From: an uncultured Oscillospiraceae bacterium
GTDB taxonomy: Bacteria > Bacillota > Clostridia > Oscillospirales > Oscillospiraceae
Direction of reading: 5' to 3'
DNA length: 64,000 nucleotides
NCBI GenBank assembly: GCA_934511165.1
Contig: CAKSWA010000003.1
Coordinates: forward strand, 1 to 64,000
The translations under genes were made by a program, and so were the position numbers. Under the pieces are notes generated by a model. That model worked only from the letters and a program-made list of their open reading frames with translations, did not search any database and was not told the origin of the DNA. Positions 42,823 to 51,098 of this stretch are shown here, in pieces; position 1 is the stretch's first letter, and each line of letters begins with the position of its first letter.

Positions 42823-43376
42823 GCCTTGCCCTCCTTTCCGGTGCGCAGCCATACGCGCACAACGATGCCGAGCACCGCCGCGGCAACGATGAACACCACG
42901 GGGCTCACATGGCTGAGCAGCACAGAGCCGAGGAACACAGCGATAAACACGCCGAGCGTAAGCTTATCCACCACGGACTTTTTCCAGAGCTTCACGATGG
43001 AATTGAAAATGAGCACGCATACCGCAACGCGGATGCCGGCAAACGCATTCTGCACGGCGGCGATGTGGGCAAAATTGCTCAGCAGCGCCGCAATAACGGT
43101 GATGATCACGAGCGACGGCGAAACGATGCCGAGCGTGGCAAAGATCGCGCCGGAGAGCTTTTTCTCCTTGAAGCCGACAAACGTCGCGGTGTTGACCGCA
43201 ATGATGCCGGGCGTGCACTGACCGACGGCGAAATAGTCCAAAAGCTCTTCCTCTGTGGCCCAGTGTTTCTTTTCCACGATCTCGCGCTGCAGAAGCGGCA
43301 GCATGGCGTAGCCGCCGCCGAAGGTGAACAGCCCGATCCGGAAAAACGCGCAGAACAGATCCAAAAGCAGGGGCAA
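42819..43376 (-). CDS. Chromate transporter family protein, half 1
   Basis: This 185-residue CHR protein has FRIGLFTFGGGYAMLPLLQREIV and the second motif VGQCTPGIIAVNTATFVGF. It is translated with the downstream half through a four-base overlap. The two proteins share the same duplicated motif set, as expected for a split two-domain transporter. Confidence 0.88.
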   Translation of the reverse strand: MPLLLDLFCAFFRIGLFTFGGGYAMLPLLQREIVEKKHWATEEELLDYFAVGQCTPGIIAVNTATFVGFKEKKLSGAIFATLGIVSPSLVIITVIAALLSNFAHIAAVQNAFAGIRVAVCVLIFNSIVKLWKKSVVDKLTLGVFIAVFLGSVLLSHVSPVVFIVAAAVLGIVVRVWLRTGKEGKA

Positions 43377-43482
43377 GGAAACGACCCTCTTTCCAAATAT
43401 TTATACCGCGCACATTATAGCAAAGTGTTTTCCCGTTGGCAATACGCGAAAGCTATGGTAAAATGTCTGCGGGTGATCGATC

Positions 43483-45105
43483 TTGACAATACCGTCTGAA
43501 CTGAAAAAAAATGAAATATATCCCGCCCGCATCACCGGCTACACCTCCGAGGGTGCGGGCGTCTGCCGCATCGGTGAACGCGCCGTATTCGTTCCGGGAA
43601 CGATCGTGGGTGAGGAATGGGATGTGCGCATCGTGCGCAGCACATCCGCCGCCGTATGGGGCCGGGGCGAAACGCTTCGCTCCCCGTCACCGCACCGCGC
43701 GGAGCCGGACTGCCCGGTATACCCCCGCTGCGGCGGGTGCGCGCTGCGCCACATGGATTATGAGGAGGAGCTTTCTCTGAAATTGCAGCGTGTGAACGAC
43801 GCGCTGCACCGCATCGGAAAGCTGAGCTTTTCCGTTTCCGGCATTCTGCCCGCGCCGGAGGATGCGCGGCAGCGCCGCAAGGTGATTTTCAACGTTGCCG
43901 AGCAAAACGACCGTCCCGTCGCCGGGTTTTACCGCGCGCGCTCGCACGACGTTGTCCCCGTGCCGGACTGTCCCGCCGTACCGCAGGCGGCGCTCGCGTG
44001 TGAGCGCACGGTGCTCGACTGGATGGAGCGGGAGCATATTCCGGTTTACGATGAAGCCGCCAGGAGAGACGGCGTACGCCATATTTTCTACCGTTCCTCC
44101 CACCTCTTGGAGCAGGCCGTGTTGACGCTCACCGCGTCCCACTCGCCCGGAGAAAAGGCGCTCGGCATACTCACGGACATGCTGCGCGAGTGCTGCCCGG
44201 AGATAACCGGCCTGGTGCTCAACCGCAACACCGCCCGCGGCAATACTGTGCTTGCCGGAGAATTCGATACTGTTTGGGGCAGCGACATTCTCACCGAGGG
44301 GCTGTGCGGCCTTACGTTCACGCTCTCGCCCCGCTCGTTTTTCCAGGTGAATCCGCCGCAGGCCGAGCGGCTGTACGAAGCCGCGCTCGGTTTTGCCGGC
44401 ATCACGCCGGGCATGACAGCGCTTGATCTCTATTGCGGCACAGGTACGATCGGCCTTTGCATGGCGTCCCGCGGCGCGAAAGTCATCGGCGCGGAGGTCA
44501 TCCCCGCCGCCGTGGAAAACGCGCGGGACAACGCGCAGCGGAACGGTCTTTCGGAATCGTGCGAATTTCTCTGCGCTGATGCCGGAGAAGCCGCCGCAGA
44601 GCTTGCGCGGCGCGGCATCCGCCCGCAGGTGATCGTCGTCGATCCGCCGCGGCGCGGGCTGGACGAGAGCGTCATCTCCCACGCCGTGGGGATGGCCCCG
44701 GAGCGGATCGTGTACGTCTCCTGCGACCCCGGCACGCTCGCGCGCGATCTCGCCTCGTTTGCCCGGCAGGGCTACGCCCCCGTGGACGGCATGGCCGTGG
44801 ATATGTTTCCGCGGACGAGCCATGTGGAGACGGTTGTACTGCTTTCCCGCAAAAAGCCAGACGGACATATCAACGTAAAAGTTGAGTTTGGCGAAGGTGA
44901 GGGAAAAGTTCCGCTTGATAATATCGTTAAAAGAGCCGAAGAGTACAAGCCCAAGGAACGAGTGACCTACAAAATGATAAAGGAGTACATAGAAGCTAAA
45001 TACGGCTTCAAAGTACATACCGCATATATCGCAGAGGTAAAGAGAGATTTTCAAATCGGTATGTTACAGAGATATGGTGAAGCGATAGTAGCAGCTATAC
45101 GATAA
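43483..45105 (+). CDS. rlmD: 23S rRNA (uracil-1939-C5)-methyltransferase, with atypical C-terminal tail
   Basis: This 540-residue RlmD/TrmA-type enzyme has an N-terminal TRAM domain and Fe-S cysteines in CPVYPRCGGC. Its SAM domain contains LDLYCGTGTIGL, followed by DPPRRGLDE and the catalytic cysteine in VYVSCDPGTLARDL. The conserved enzyme ends near TSHVETVVLLSRK. About 75 more residues follow (from GHINVKVEFGEGEG), written in much more AT-rich codons than the rest. Similar tails occur on some clostridial homologues, so this looks like a recombined 3' end. TTG 43483 is the likely start. Confidence 0.9.
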   Translation: MTIPSELKKNEIYPARITGYTSEGAGVCRIGERAVFVPGTIVGEEWDVRIVRSTSAAVWGRGETLRSPSPHRAEPDCPVYPRCGGCALRHMDYEEELSLKLQRVNDALHRIGKLSFSVSGILPAPEDARQRRKVIFNVAEQNDRPVAGFYRARSHDVVPVPDCPAVPQAALACERTVLDWMEREHIPVYDEAARRDGVRHIFYRSSHLLEQAVLTLTASHSPGEKALGILTDMLRECCPEITGLVLNRNTARGNTVLAGEFDTVWGSDILTEGLCGLTFTLSPRSFFQVNPPQAERLYEAALGFAGITPGMTALDLYCGTGTIGLCMASRGAKVIGAEVIPAAVENARDNAQRNGLSESCEFLCADAGEAAAELARRGIRPQVIVVDPPRRGLDESVISHAVGMAPERIVYVSCDPGTLARDLASFARQGYAPVDGMAVDMFPRTSHVETVVLLSRKKPDGHINVKVEFGEGEGKVPLDNIVKRAEEYKPKERVTYKMIKEYIEAKYGFKVHTAYIAEVKRDFQIGMLQRYGEAIVAAIR

Positions 45106-45231
45106 GGTCAATTAGAACTGCCATTTTTCTTTTTCGCACAGTACCAAAATATCTACGCACGGAACGTTTAATTTTTGGGCAGACATATGGAATCTTCTTT
45201 TCTCCTTTTTTGCTTTCTTCGGTTAGCCTAA

Positions 45232-46146
45232 TCAAGTCTCCCCATGGATTTTGCCTTGATACGCAATTCTGAAATAATCCAGCACCTTCTTAAATCGTTC
45301 CTGTGCCATCAGGCAGGTGTCACGGAGATAGCCCTTTTCGTTTCTCCACTCATGCAAACCGCGGTAATAATACAGCTTCAAATCATCGCTGATGATAAAC
45401 GGCACAATATTATGCCGCAGACATTCCTTGAAGAGCAGCAGCCGCCCAATTCTTCCGTTTCCATCCTGAAACGGGTGGATGCTCTCGAAGCGATAATGAA
45501 ATTCCAGCAGATCGTCAAAGCTCTTCCGGGGAATTGCGTTATAGTCCGCGAGCAGCTTGCGCATCTCCTCTGCAACCCGCTCCGGCTGTGTCGTTTCCCT
45601 TCCTCCCACCTCGTTTGGAATCTTTTTATAGTCTCCGACAGCAAACCAATCCAGCCGGGAATCGGAAGTACCGCTCTTGAGTATGGCGTGAAGCTGCTTG
45701 ATAAACGCTTCACTTGGTGCATAGGAGAGGCTGTCGATCACCATGTCGATACACTTGAAATGATTGGCTGTCTCCACTACATCATCAACCTTCAATGTTC
45801 CGTCTGCAACGCCGATGGTATTCGTTTCGAAAATATATCGCGTCTGTTCATGGGTGAGACAGCTTCCCTCCATGTGGTTGGAGTTATAGGTCAGGTCGAT
45901 CTGAATTTTGTGATAAATGCCGCCGGATAACCGCACAGCTTTTTCTTCTTTCAAGACATCCGCAAGAGTTTTGGGCGTTTCTGCGCGCTTGTTGATACGC
46001 TCCGGCTTTTGTGCATTTTCCGGCAGATACCACGTTTTCCCTTTCAGCACCGCGCCCTGGATTTTTCCATTGGCACAATACCCACGCACGCTGCGCTCTG
46101 ACACACCCCATTTTTTTGCTGTTTCCGCAACAGAAAGATAGCTCAC
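45232..46146 (-). CDS. Fic family protein with N-terminal helix-turn-helix
   Basis: This protein of about 304 residues has an N-terminal DNA-binding-like segment (VAETAKKWGVSERSVRGYCANGKI) and a Fic core with HPFQDGNGRIGR. Fic proteins usually transfer AMP from ATP to a protein hydroxyl. An inhibitory helix motif of (S/T)xxxE(G/N) form, SNHMEG, lies before the core, so it should be auto-inhibited (class II). No separate antitoxin is adjacent. GTG 46146 with GAGG nine bases upstream is the likely start. The gene is AT-rich compared with its neighbours. Confidence 0.88.
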   Translation of the reverse strand: MSYLSVAETAKKWGVSERSVRGYCANGKIQGAVLKGKTWYLPENAQKPERINKRAETPKTLADVLKEEKAVRLSGGIYHKIQIDLTYNSNHMEGSCLTHEQTRYIFETNTIGVADGTLKVDDVVETANHFKCIDMVIDSLSYAPSEAFIKQLHAILKSGTSDSRLDWFAVGDYKKIPNEVGGRETTQPERVAEEMRKLLADYNAIPRKSFDDLLEFHYRFESIHPFQDGNGRIGRLLLFKECLRHNIVPFIISDDLKLYYYRGLHEWRNEKGYLRDTCLMAQERFKKVLDYFRIAYQGKIHGET

Positions 46147-46237
46147 TGTCTTTGCCCTCACTTTCTTATGAAAACAGTATATCACTTTATCGGCAAAATT
46201 ACAATTTATTTAAGTGAATAACATTACATTTTGCCGG

Positions 46238-46266
46238 TTGCGTATTGACGTTTTTTCCGGTATAGT
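46238..46266 (+). promoter_or_regulatory. Promoter of the amidohydrolase gene
   Basis: TTGCGT (46238-46243), 17 bp, TATAGT (46261-46266). A CATTT-C-AAATG palindrome at 46280-46290 lies just downstream. Confidence 0.55.
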
Positions 46267-46312
46267 GATAAGCTGTTGGCATTTCAAATGAACTCTATCG
46301 GGAGGTATCGCT

Positions 46313-47149
46313 ATGGCATTTGCCGATTGGAGATCGCTCAAAAAGATCGACGCTCATGTCCACATTCTGCCGGATGCGGTGCACAAGGCAAATGAGGGCT
46401 GTAAGGATGCCTGGCTCCGCACCGACCTTCACCAATACACCGGCATGATGGATGCGCTGCATATTGAAAAGGCGGTCATCATGCCGCTGAACGACCCGTG
46501 GCTCATGTCCATGGAGTTCACGGTCGATGCCGTCCATCGGAATTTGCAGGATATGAAACGCGCATACCCCGGCCGGTTTTACGCTTTTGCCGACATCGAT
46601 ACGCGCAACACCTCCGCCCAATCTGTGGATGCTATTCTCCAGGCCGTGGACAGCTGCGGTCTGGACGGCATCAAGATCCACCCCAACAATACCGGAGTGG
46701 CTCTGGACAACGAATACAACGCTCCGGTCTTCGCGCTGGCGCAGCAGCGGAAGATTCCCGTCGCCGTTCATGCCTATCCGAATACCGAGGACGATGTCTC
46801 CGCGGTAAAGCGGATCGTCAAAATATTGGAGCGCTTTCCCGGCTTGAAGCTGATCGTTTCCCACATGGGTGCGTTCCAATGGGAAACCCTGCTTCCTATC
46901 GAATGTCACGTGGATATGTCCGCCATTTTGCCCGACTATGTCCGCACCTACGGCATCGCGAAAACAAACGAAATTTTGCGATCCTTCGGCGTCGGCCGGC
47001 TTTTGTTCGCGTCCGATTATCCGGACAACCGGCATCTGCCGCCGGAAGAGCTTTACGACTCCTACTTTGCCATTCTCGACCAAATGGATTTCACGGCGGA
47101 GGAGGCAGAAAGAATCGCGTACCAAAATGCGAAAGAATTATTGGGATAA
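46313..47149 (+). CDS. Metal-dependent amidohydrolase-family (PF04909-like) TIM-barrel hydrolase or decarboxylase
   Basis: This 278-residue protein has the metal-binding H15-x-H17 in DAHVH, a histidine in VAVHAYPN, another in IVSHMG, and the active-site aspartate in FASDYPDN. The family includes lactonases, decarboxylases such as ACMSD, and amidohydrolases; the exact reaction cannot be told. The gene lies next to the catabolic island and has its own promoter and terminator. GGGAGG lies six bases upstream of the ATG. Confidence 0.8.
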   Translation: MAFADWRSLKKIDAHVHILPDAVHKANEGCKDAWLRTDLHQYTGMMDALHIEKAVIMPLNDPWLMSMEFTVDAVHRNLQDMKRAYPGRFYAFADIDTRNTSAQSVDAILQAVDSCGLDGIKIHPNNTGVALDNEYNAPVFALAQQRKIPVAVHAYPNTEDDVSAVKRIVKILERFPGLKLIVSHMGAFQWETLLPIECHVDMSAILPDYVRTYGIAKTNEILRSFGVGRLLFASDYPDNRHLPPEELYDSYFAILDQMDFTAEEAERIAYQNAKELLG

Positions 47150-47156
47150 CAACGAA

Positions 47157-47213
47157 ACCGCCGCGGCTTTTTCCTCTGTTCCGAGAGAAAGCCGCGGCGG
47201 TCTTATTTTTTTG
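47157..47213 (+). terminator. Intrinsic terminator of the amidohydrolase gene
   Basis: ACCGCCGCGGCTTT and AAAGCCGCGGCGGT form a long stem, followed by CTTATTTTTTT. Confidence 0.85.
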
Positions 47214-47248
47214 CGCTGCCGTATCCGCATCGTGGATGAATGGGGCGG

Positions 47249-48796
47249 TCATTGCCCCGGCTCATCCCGTGCACGGAGGTATTCGTTGACAGCGAGTGCC
47301 AGTGCGGCAGAGAGAATATCCCGCGGCGAGGTATAGTCGAGGCCGGTCAGCGTCTGGATTTTGTTCATCCGGTAAAGGAGCGTATTTTTGTGGATATAGA
47401 GAGCCTGCGCGGTCTCGGCGTAGCCGCCCAGATGCCGGACAAAGCAGAGGAGCGTTTTATAGAACTCTGCGTATTTCGGCGTCCGCAGCGGGGCAATCGG
47501 CGATTTCCGCACATACTCCTCCAGCGCAGAGGGGGAAAGTCCCCGCAGCAGCGTCAGATAAGCAATATGATGGTGGAAGCATACGGCGTCCCTCTCCGCT
47601 GCGGCGCCGCCTTCGCACAGCAAAACGGCTTTCTCCGCCAGCGCCAGCGCCTGGCGGAAGCGCATAGCATCCGAGAAGGCCGGGCTGAGCCCGGCGCGAA
47701 CCCCCAGCGGCGCGAGCTTTTCCCGGAGCCACGCGGCGGTCTCCTCCGCCGCCTTGCCGTCCGGCAGGGCGGCCAGCAGAATGACGTTCTGCCCCTGCTG
47801 GGCCGTAAGTATTCCCTCCCGCTGGGAGAGAAGCGCCGCCTGAAGATACGCTCCCAACCGGGCAACGGCAGGCTCCCGCAGGGGCAGATACCCCGCGAGA
47901 AAAAACGGATGCTCCGAAACAGTCTGCCATCGCTCGGGAGCCGCCTCCTTCGGCTTTTCGCCGCGGAGCAGCGCCGAGAGCAGGGCGGCATCCTCCCGCT
48001 GCCGGGGCGTGAGAGGGTTAAAATCCGCCAGGACGTAGGAAAGCGTTTCCACCAGAGCATCCAGCAGGAAGTAATCCTCCGCCGTGAAAGCATGGCGGCA
48101 CTGCATCACCGCAATAGTGCCGAGATAGCGATGATCGGCGGAATATATTTTCCGTGCCAGACGGGGAATGTGGTTGAATACCTCCCCGCCATCCCATAGG
48201 GCAGTGCTGCTGCTCTGCTCCAGATCCTTGGTGAGACCGAAATTTTTGATGAGAAGGACGTGCTCCTCGCTGACGCGGCCATGGGTCAGGCAGTCCTGCC
48301 AGAAGATATCGTCGATCTGGCAGCCGAAGCCCTCCATGGCGATGACCTGATAGGCCGGGTCAAGAAGGAGAACAGCGTTCTGCAATATACCGGCCGCCTG
48401 ATGGATCAGAGAGCCGATGCTGGCATTCAGCGTGAGCGCAGATATCAGGATGTGCGCCATCCGGGACTGGGATGAGGTGGAAAGATACAGATTCTGGATG
48501 CGGTTGAGAAGCACCCCGGCAGGGACGCTCTCCGGCCAGAGAACGGTCTCCGCCGCAAGCGGCCCCGTTACCCGTCCTTCGGCGGGCGGGATGAGGATGC
48601 AGCCGTAGAGTCCGCCGGTCAGAGCCTCCGGCACAGACGTTCCCTCCGCCAGATAGAGGCAGTGGCGGAAGAGCTCGGTGCCGGGATAATAGAGATTGAC
48701 GCCGAAATACTCCATGGGCGCGGCGGCGGTGCTTTGCAGCAGCTTCTCCGGATAATGAAAGGCCGAAAGGATGGAGCGCAGAGTAAAATGAGTCAT
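47249..48796 (-). CDS. PucR-type transcriptional regulator
   Basis: This 515-residue protein has an N-terminal sensor part (about residues 1-280, GAF-like) and the C-terminal PucR helix-turn-helix (GYAETAQALYIHKNTLLYRMNKIQTLTGLD). Such proteins usually activate catabolic operons in response to the substrate. ATG 48796 follows AAGGAGG. It is divergent from the OYE gene across 171 bp that contain an IclR-type palindrome and an 8-bp inverted repeat, so it may control itself and that gene. Confidence 0.88.
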   Translation of the reverse strand: MTHFTLRSILSAFHYPEKLLQSTAAAPMEYFGVNLYYPGTELFRHCLYLAEGTSVPEALTGGLYGCILIPPAEGRVTGPLAAETVLWPESVPAGVLLNRIQNLYLSTSSQSRMAHILISALTLNASIGSLIHQAAGILQNAVLLLDPAYQVIAMEGFGCQIDDIFWQDCLTHGRVSEEHVLLIKNFGLTKDLEQSSSTALWDGGEVFNHIPRLARKIYSADHRYLGTIAVMQCRHAFTAEDYFLLDALVETLSYVLADFNPLTPRQREDAALLSALLRGEKPKEAAPERWQTVSEHPFFLAGYLPLREPAVARLGAYLQAALLSQREGILTAQQGQNVILLAALPDGKAAEETAAWLREKLAPLGVRAGLSPAFSDAMRFRQALALAEKAVLLCEGGAAAERDAVCFHHHIAYLTLLRGLSPSALEEYVRKSPIAPLRTPKYAEFYKTLLCFVRHLGGYAETAQALYIHKNTLLYRMNKIQTLTGLDYTSPRDILSAALALAVNEYLRARDEPGQ

Positions 48797-48818
48797 TGAG
48801 AAGTGCCTCCTTGGGAAA

Positions 48819-48875
48819 TTTGTATCATTCAGCCGAGGAAAGCCGAAAAAGTTCGGACGATGGTTACGATACAAA
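48819..48875. promoter_or_regulatory. Inverted repeat in the pucR-OYE intergenic region
   Basis: TTTGTATC (48819-48826) and GATACAAA (48868-48875) are exact complements with centres 49 bp apart, about four to five helical turns. They could bind a dimeric regulator such as the adjacent PucR protein. Confidence 0.35.
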
Positions 48876-48876
48876 A

Positions 48877-48891
48877 TGAAATGCAATTTCA
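48877..48891. promoter_or_regulatory. IclR-type operator 1 (OYE gene)
   Basis: TGAAAT-GCA-ATTTCA is a perfect 6-3-6 palindrome. It directly precedes a TATAAT at 48893-48898 that has no good -35 box, so it sits between the core promoter elements. Confidence 0.75.
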
Positions 48892-48967
48892 ATATAATTA
48901 TATTACACAAAGCAGAGCGGAATTTCAAGGCTGTGTTTTGTAAATTGCAGACATGGAGGAAGCTTTT

Positions 48968-50896
48968 ATGGCAACAAATGAACTGTTTACCCGTGTGAAC
49001 ATCGGCAGCATGCGGCTGAAAAACCGCATCATCATGTGCCCCATGGGCAACAAGACCGATCCTGACGGCGGCGTGCAGGAGCGGAACATCGACTACTTTG
49101 TAGAGCGTGCCAAGGGCGGCGCGGCCGCCATCTTCACCGGCGCTTTCATGTGCACGGAGGAGTTTGAGACCAGAGGCTGCAACGTGATCTACAATTTCTC
49201 CCATGTGGACCGCCTGAATCTTCTGGTGGACAAGGTTCACGCTTACGACTGCAAGCTCGTCGTGCAGCTCACCGCCGGTCTCGGCCGCATGGGCTACACC
49301 GACCCGACCCGGCCTCCCTACTCCGCGAGCGACACGGAAACCTTCTATTTCAAGGGTGTCCGCTGCAAGCCCTTCAGCGTGGAGCAGATCCATTATCTGG
49401 TAAAGGCCATGGGCAACTCCGCCATGCTCTGCAAGCGCGCCGGCGCGGACGCCATTGAGCTTCACTGCTACGGCGGCTATCTGATCGACCAGTTCCAGAC
49501 GGCGCTCTGGAACACCCGCACCGACGAATACGGCGGAAGCTTTGAAAACCGCATGCGCTTCACCATGGAGATTATCGAGGAAGTCAAAAAGGCCTGCGGC
49601 AAGGACTTCCCCATCATCATCAAGTTCTGCGCTACCCACGACATGGGCGACAAGCCCGGCTACCACGACCTGGAAGAGGGTCTGAAGATGGCCAAGCTCT
49701 ATGAGTCTGCCGGTGTCGCCGCGCTGCACGTGGACGTTGGCTGCTACGATGCGTGGTACAAGGCCATCTCCACCTGCTACAATAAGGAAGGCCATCAGCT
49801 CTTCGCTGCCAAAGCGGTGAAGGAGATTGTTTCCATCCCCGTCATCACGCAGGGCAAGCTGTTCGATCCGGAGAAGGCCAACGCTGTAATCCGGGACGGT
49901 GTTGCCGACATCGTGGGTCTGGGTCACCAGATGCTGGCGGATCCCTGCTGGCCGGAAAAGGTCAAGGCCGGGCAGTATGACGAGGTTGTCCCCTGCATCG
50001 GCTGCAACGAGTGCATGTTCACCAGCCGCAACGGCCAGTACCGTCACTGCGCGGTGAACCCCCAGTGCTACCACGAAAAGGATTATCCCCTCATCCCGGC
50101 GGAAAAACCGCGCAAGGTGCTTGTCATCGGCGGCGGTCCCGGCGGCATGACGGCGGCCCGGACGGCGGCGCTGCGCGGCCACGACGTGACGCTCTGGGAG
50201 AAGGAATCGTATCTCGGCGGCAACATGGTGGCAGCCGGTGCGCCCGATTTCAAGGTCGATGTGAAGAGATTTGAAGAATACCTGATCCGCAAGACCAAGG
50301 ATGCCGGTGTTCACATTGTGCTGAACAAGACCGCCACGGCGGAGGATGTGCTTGCCGCCGGCTTTGACGCCGTGATTCTGGCCGCCGGTTCCCGGAACTT
50401 CATCCCCCGCATCCCCGGCATTAACGGAGCGAACGTCCTCACCGCCAACGAAGCCATGTGCGGCGCGCCGCTGACGGGCAAGGTGCTCGTGATCGGCGGC
50501 GGCCTCGTGGGCATGGAAGCGGCTCTGCAGTTTGACGAGACCGCAGAAAAGGTCACCGTGGTCGAGATGGAGGACGCCATTCTCAAGACGCTTGAAGAAA
50601 ACCTCAACAACACGCAGGCTCTCTACGCCATGATCGAGGCCTCCCACATCGACATCGTGACCTCTGCGGCCGTGAAGGAGATCGGCGATGGCTATGCCAT
50701 GTACGAGAAAGACGGCCAGCAGGTGCGTCTGGAGTGCGACACCGTTGTCGTCGCCTCCGGCTTCCGCTCGAACAGCGAGATGGACGAGGCTCTCTGGGAC
50801 AAGTTTGCCTTCTACCGCAACATCGTTCCCGAAAAAGCCCCCGGTAAGATCGTACAGGTTGTGCACGCCGGCTTCCATGCGGGACGCCTTGTGTAA
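48968..50896 (+). CDS. NADH:flavin oxidoreductase / 2,4-dienoyl-CoA reductase family (OYE) enzyme
   Basis: This 642-residue flavoenzyme has an N-terminal FMN TIM barrel and a [4Fe-4S] site C343-x2-C346-x2-C349-x11-C361. Two nucleotide-binding folds follow (VLVIGGGPGGMTAA near 380 and VLVIGGGLVGMEAA near 510). The family reduces activated C=C bonds; relatives include FadH, BaiCD/BaiH and daidzein reductase. Start 48968 follows GGAGGAAG. The IclR-type palindrome at its promoter ties it to the rest of the island. The substrate could be an enoate or enone intermediate; this is inference. Confidence 0.88.
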   Translation: MATNELFTRVNIGSMRLKNRIIMCPMGNKTDPDGGVQERNIDYFVERAKGGAAAIFTGAFMCTEEFETRGCNVIYNFSHVDRLNLLVDKVHAYDCKLVVQLTAGLGRMGYTDPTRPPYSASDTETFYFKGVRCKPFSVEQIHYLVKAMGNSAMLCKRAGADAIELHCYGGYLIDQFQTALWNTRTDEYGGSFENRMRFTMEIIEEVKKACGKDFPIIIKFCATHDMGDKPGYHDLEEGLKMAKLYESAGVAALHVDVGCYDAWYKAISTCYNKEGHQLFAAKAVKEIVSIPVITQGKLFDPEKANAVIRDGVADIVGLGHQMLADPCWPEKVKAGQYDEVVPCIGCNECMFTSRNGQYRHCAVNPQCYHEKDYPLIPAEKPRKVLVIGGGPGGMTAARTAALRGHDVTLWEKESYLGGNMVAAGAPDFKVDVKRFEEYLIRKTKDAGVHIVLNKTATAEDVLAAGFDAVILAAGSRNFIPRIPGINGANVLTANEAMCGAPLTGKVLVIGGGLVGMEAALQFDETAEKVTVVEMEDAILKTLEENLNNTQALYAMIEASHIDIVTSAAVKEIGDGYAMYEKDGQQVRLECDTVVVASGFRSNSEMDEALWDKFAFYRNIVPEKAPGKIVQVVHAGFHAGRLV

Positions 50897-50957
50897 TTTT
50901 GTGGCATCTAATTTCAATTAACGCATCAGAAACTGTTGGAAAAATAAACATCATGTC

Positions 50958-50997
50958 GGAACTGCACAAATAAATTCCTTTTATTTGTGCAGTTTCC
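50958..50997 (+). terminator. Terminator of the OYE gene
   Basis: GGAACTGCACAAATAA and TTATTTGTGCAGTTTCC form a long stem after the OYE stop; the 3' flank is GAATT, so the U tract is poor. Confidence 0.6.
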
Positions 50998-51000
50998 GAA

Positions 51001-51029
51001 TTGATAATGGGGCGAATTTTGGCTATTCT
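51001..51029 (+). promoter_or_regulatory. Promoter of the transporter gene
   Basis: TTGATA (51001-51006), 17 bp, TATTCT (51024-51029). Operator 2 begins six bases downstream. Confidence 0.6.
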
Positions 51030-51034
51030 ATGAA

Positions 51035-51049
51035 TGAAATTGAATTTCA
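51035..51049. promoter_or_regulatory. IclR-type operator 2 (transporter)
   Basis: TGAAAT-TGA-ATTTCA, perfect 6-3-6 palindrome at the expected transcription start. The right flank CTTTCGCAAAA is the reverse complement of the left flank of operator 4. Confidence 0.8.
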
Positions 51050-51098
51050 CTTTCGCAAAAACTGAAATTCAACATCAGAGAAATAAGGAGACGAGAGT

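Noticed and set aside
47249..50917. A 1222-codon minus-strand frame continuing upstream of the PucR gene
   Set aside because: Only the part from 48796 onward is a real protein. Upstream it runs antisense through the OYE gene and the promoter region, and there is a good ribosome-binding site at 48796.
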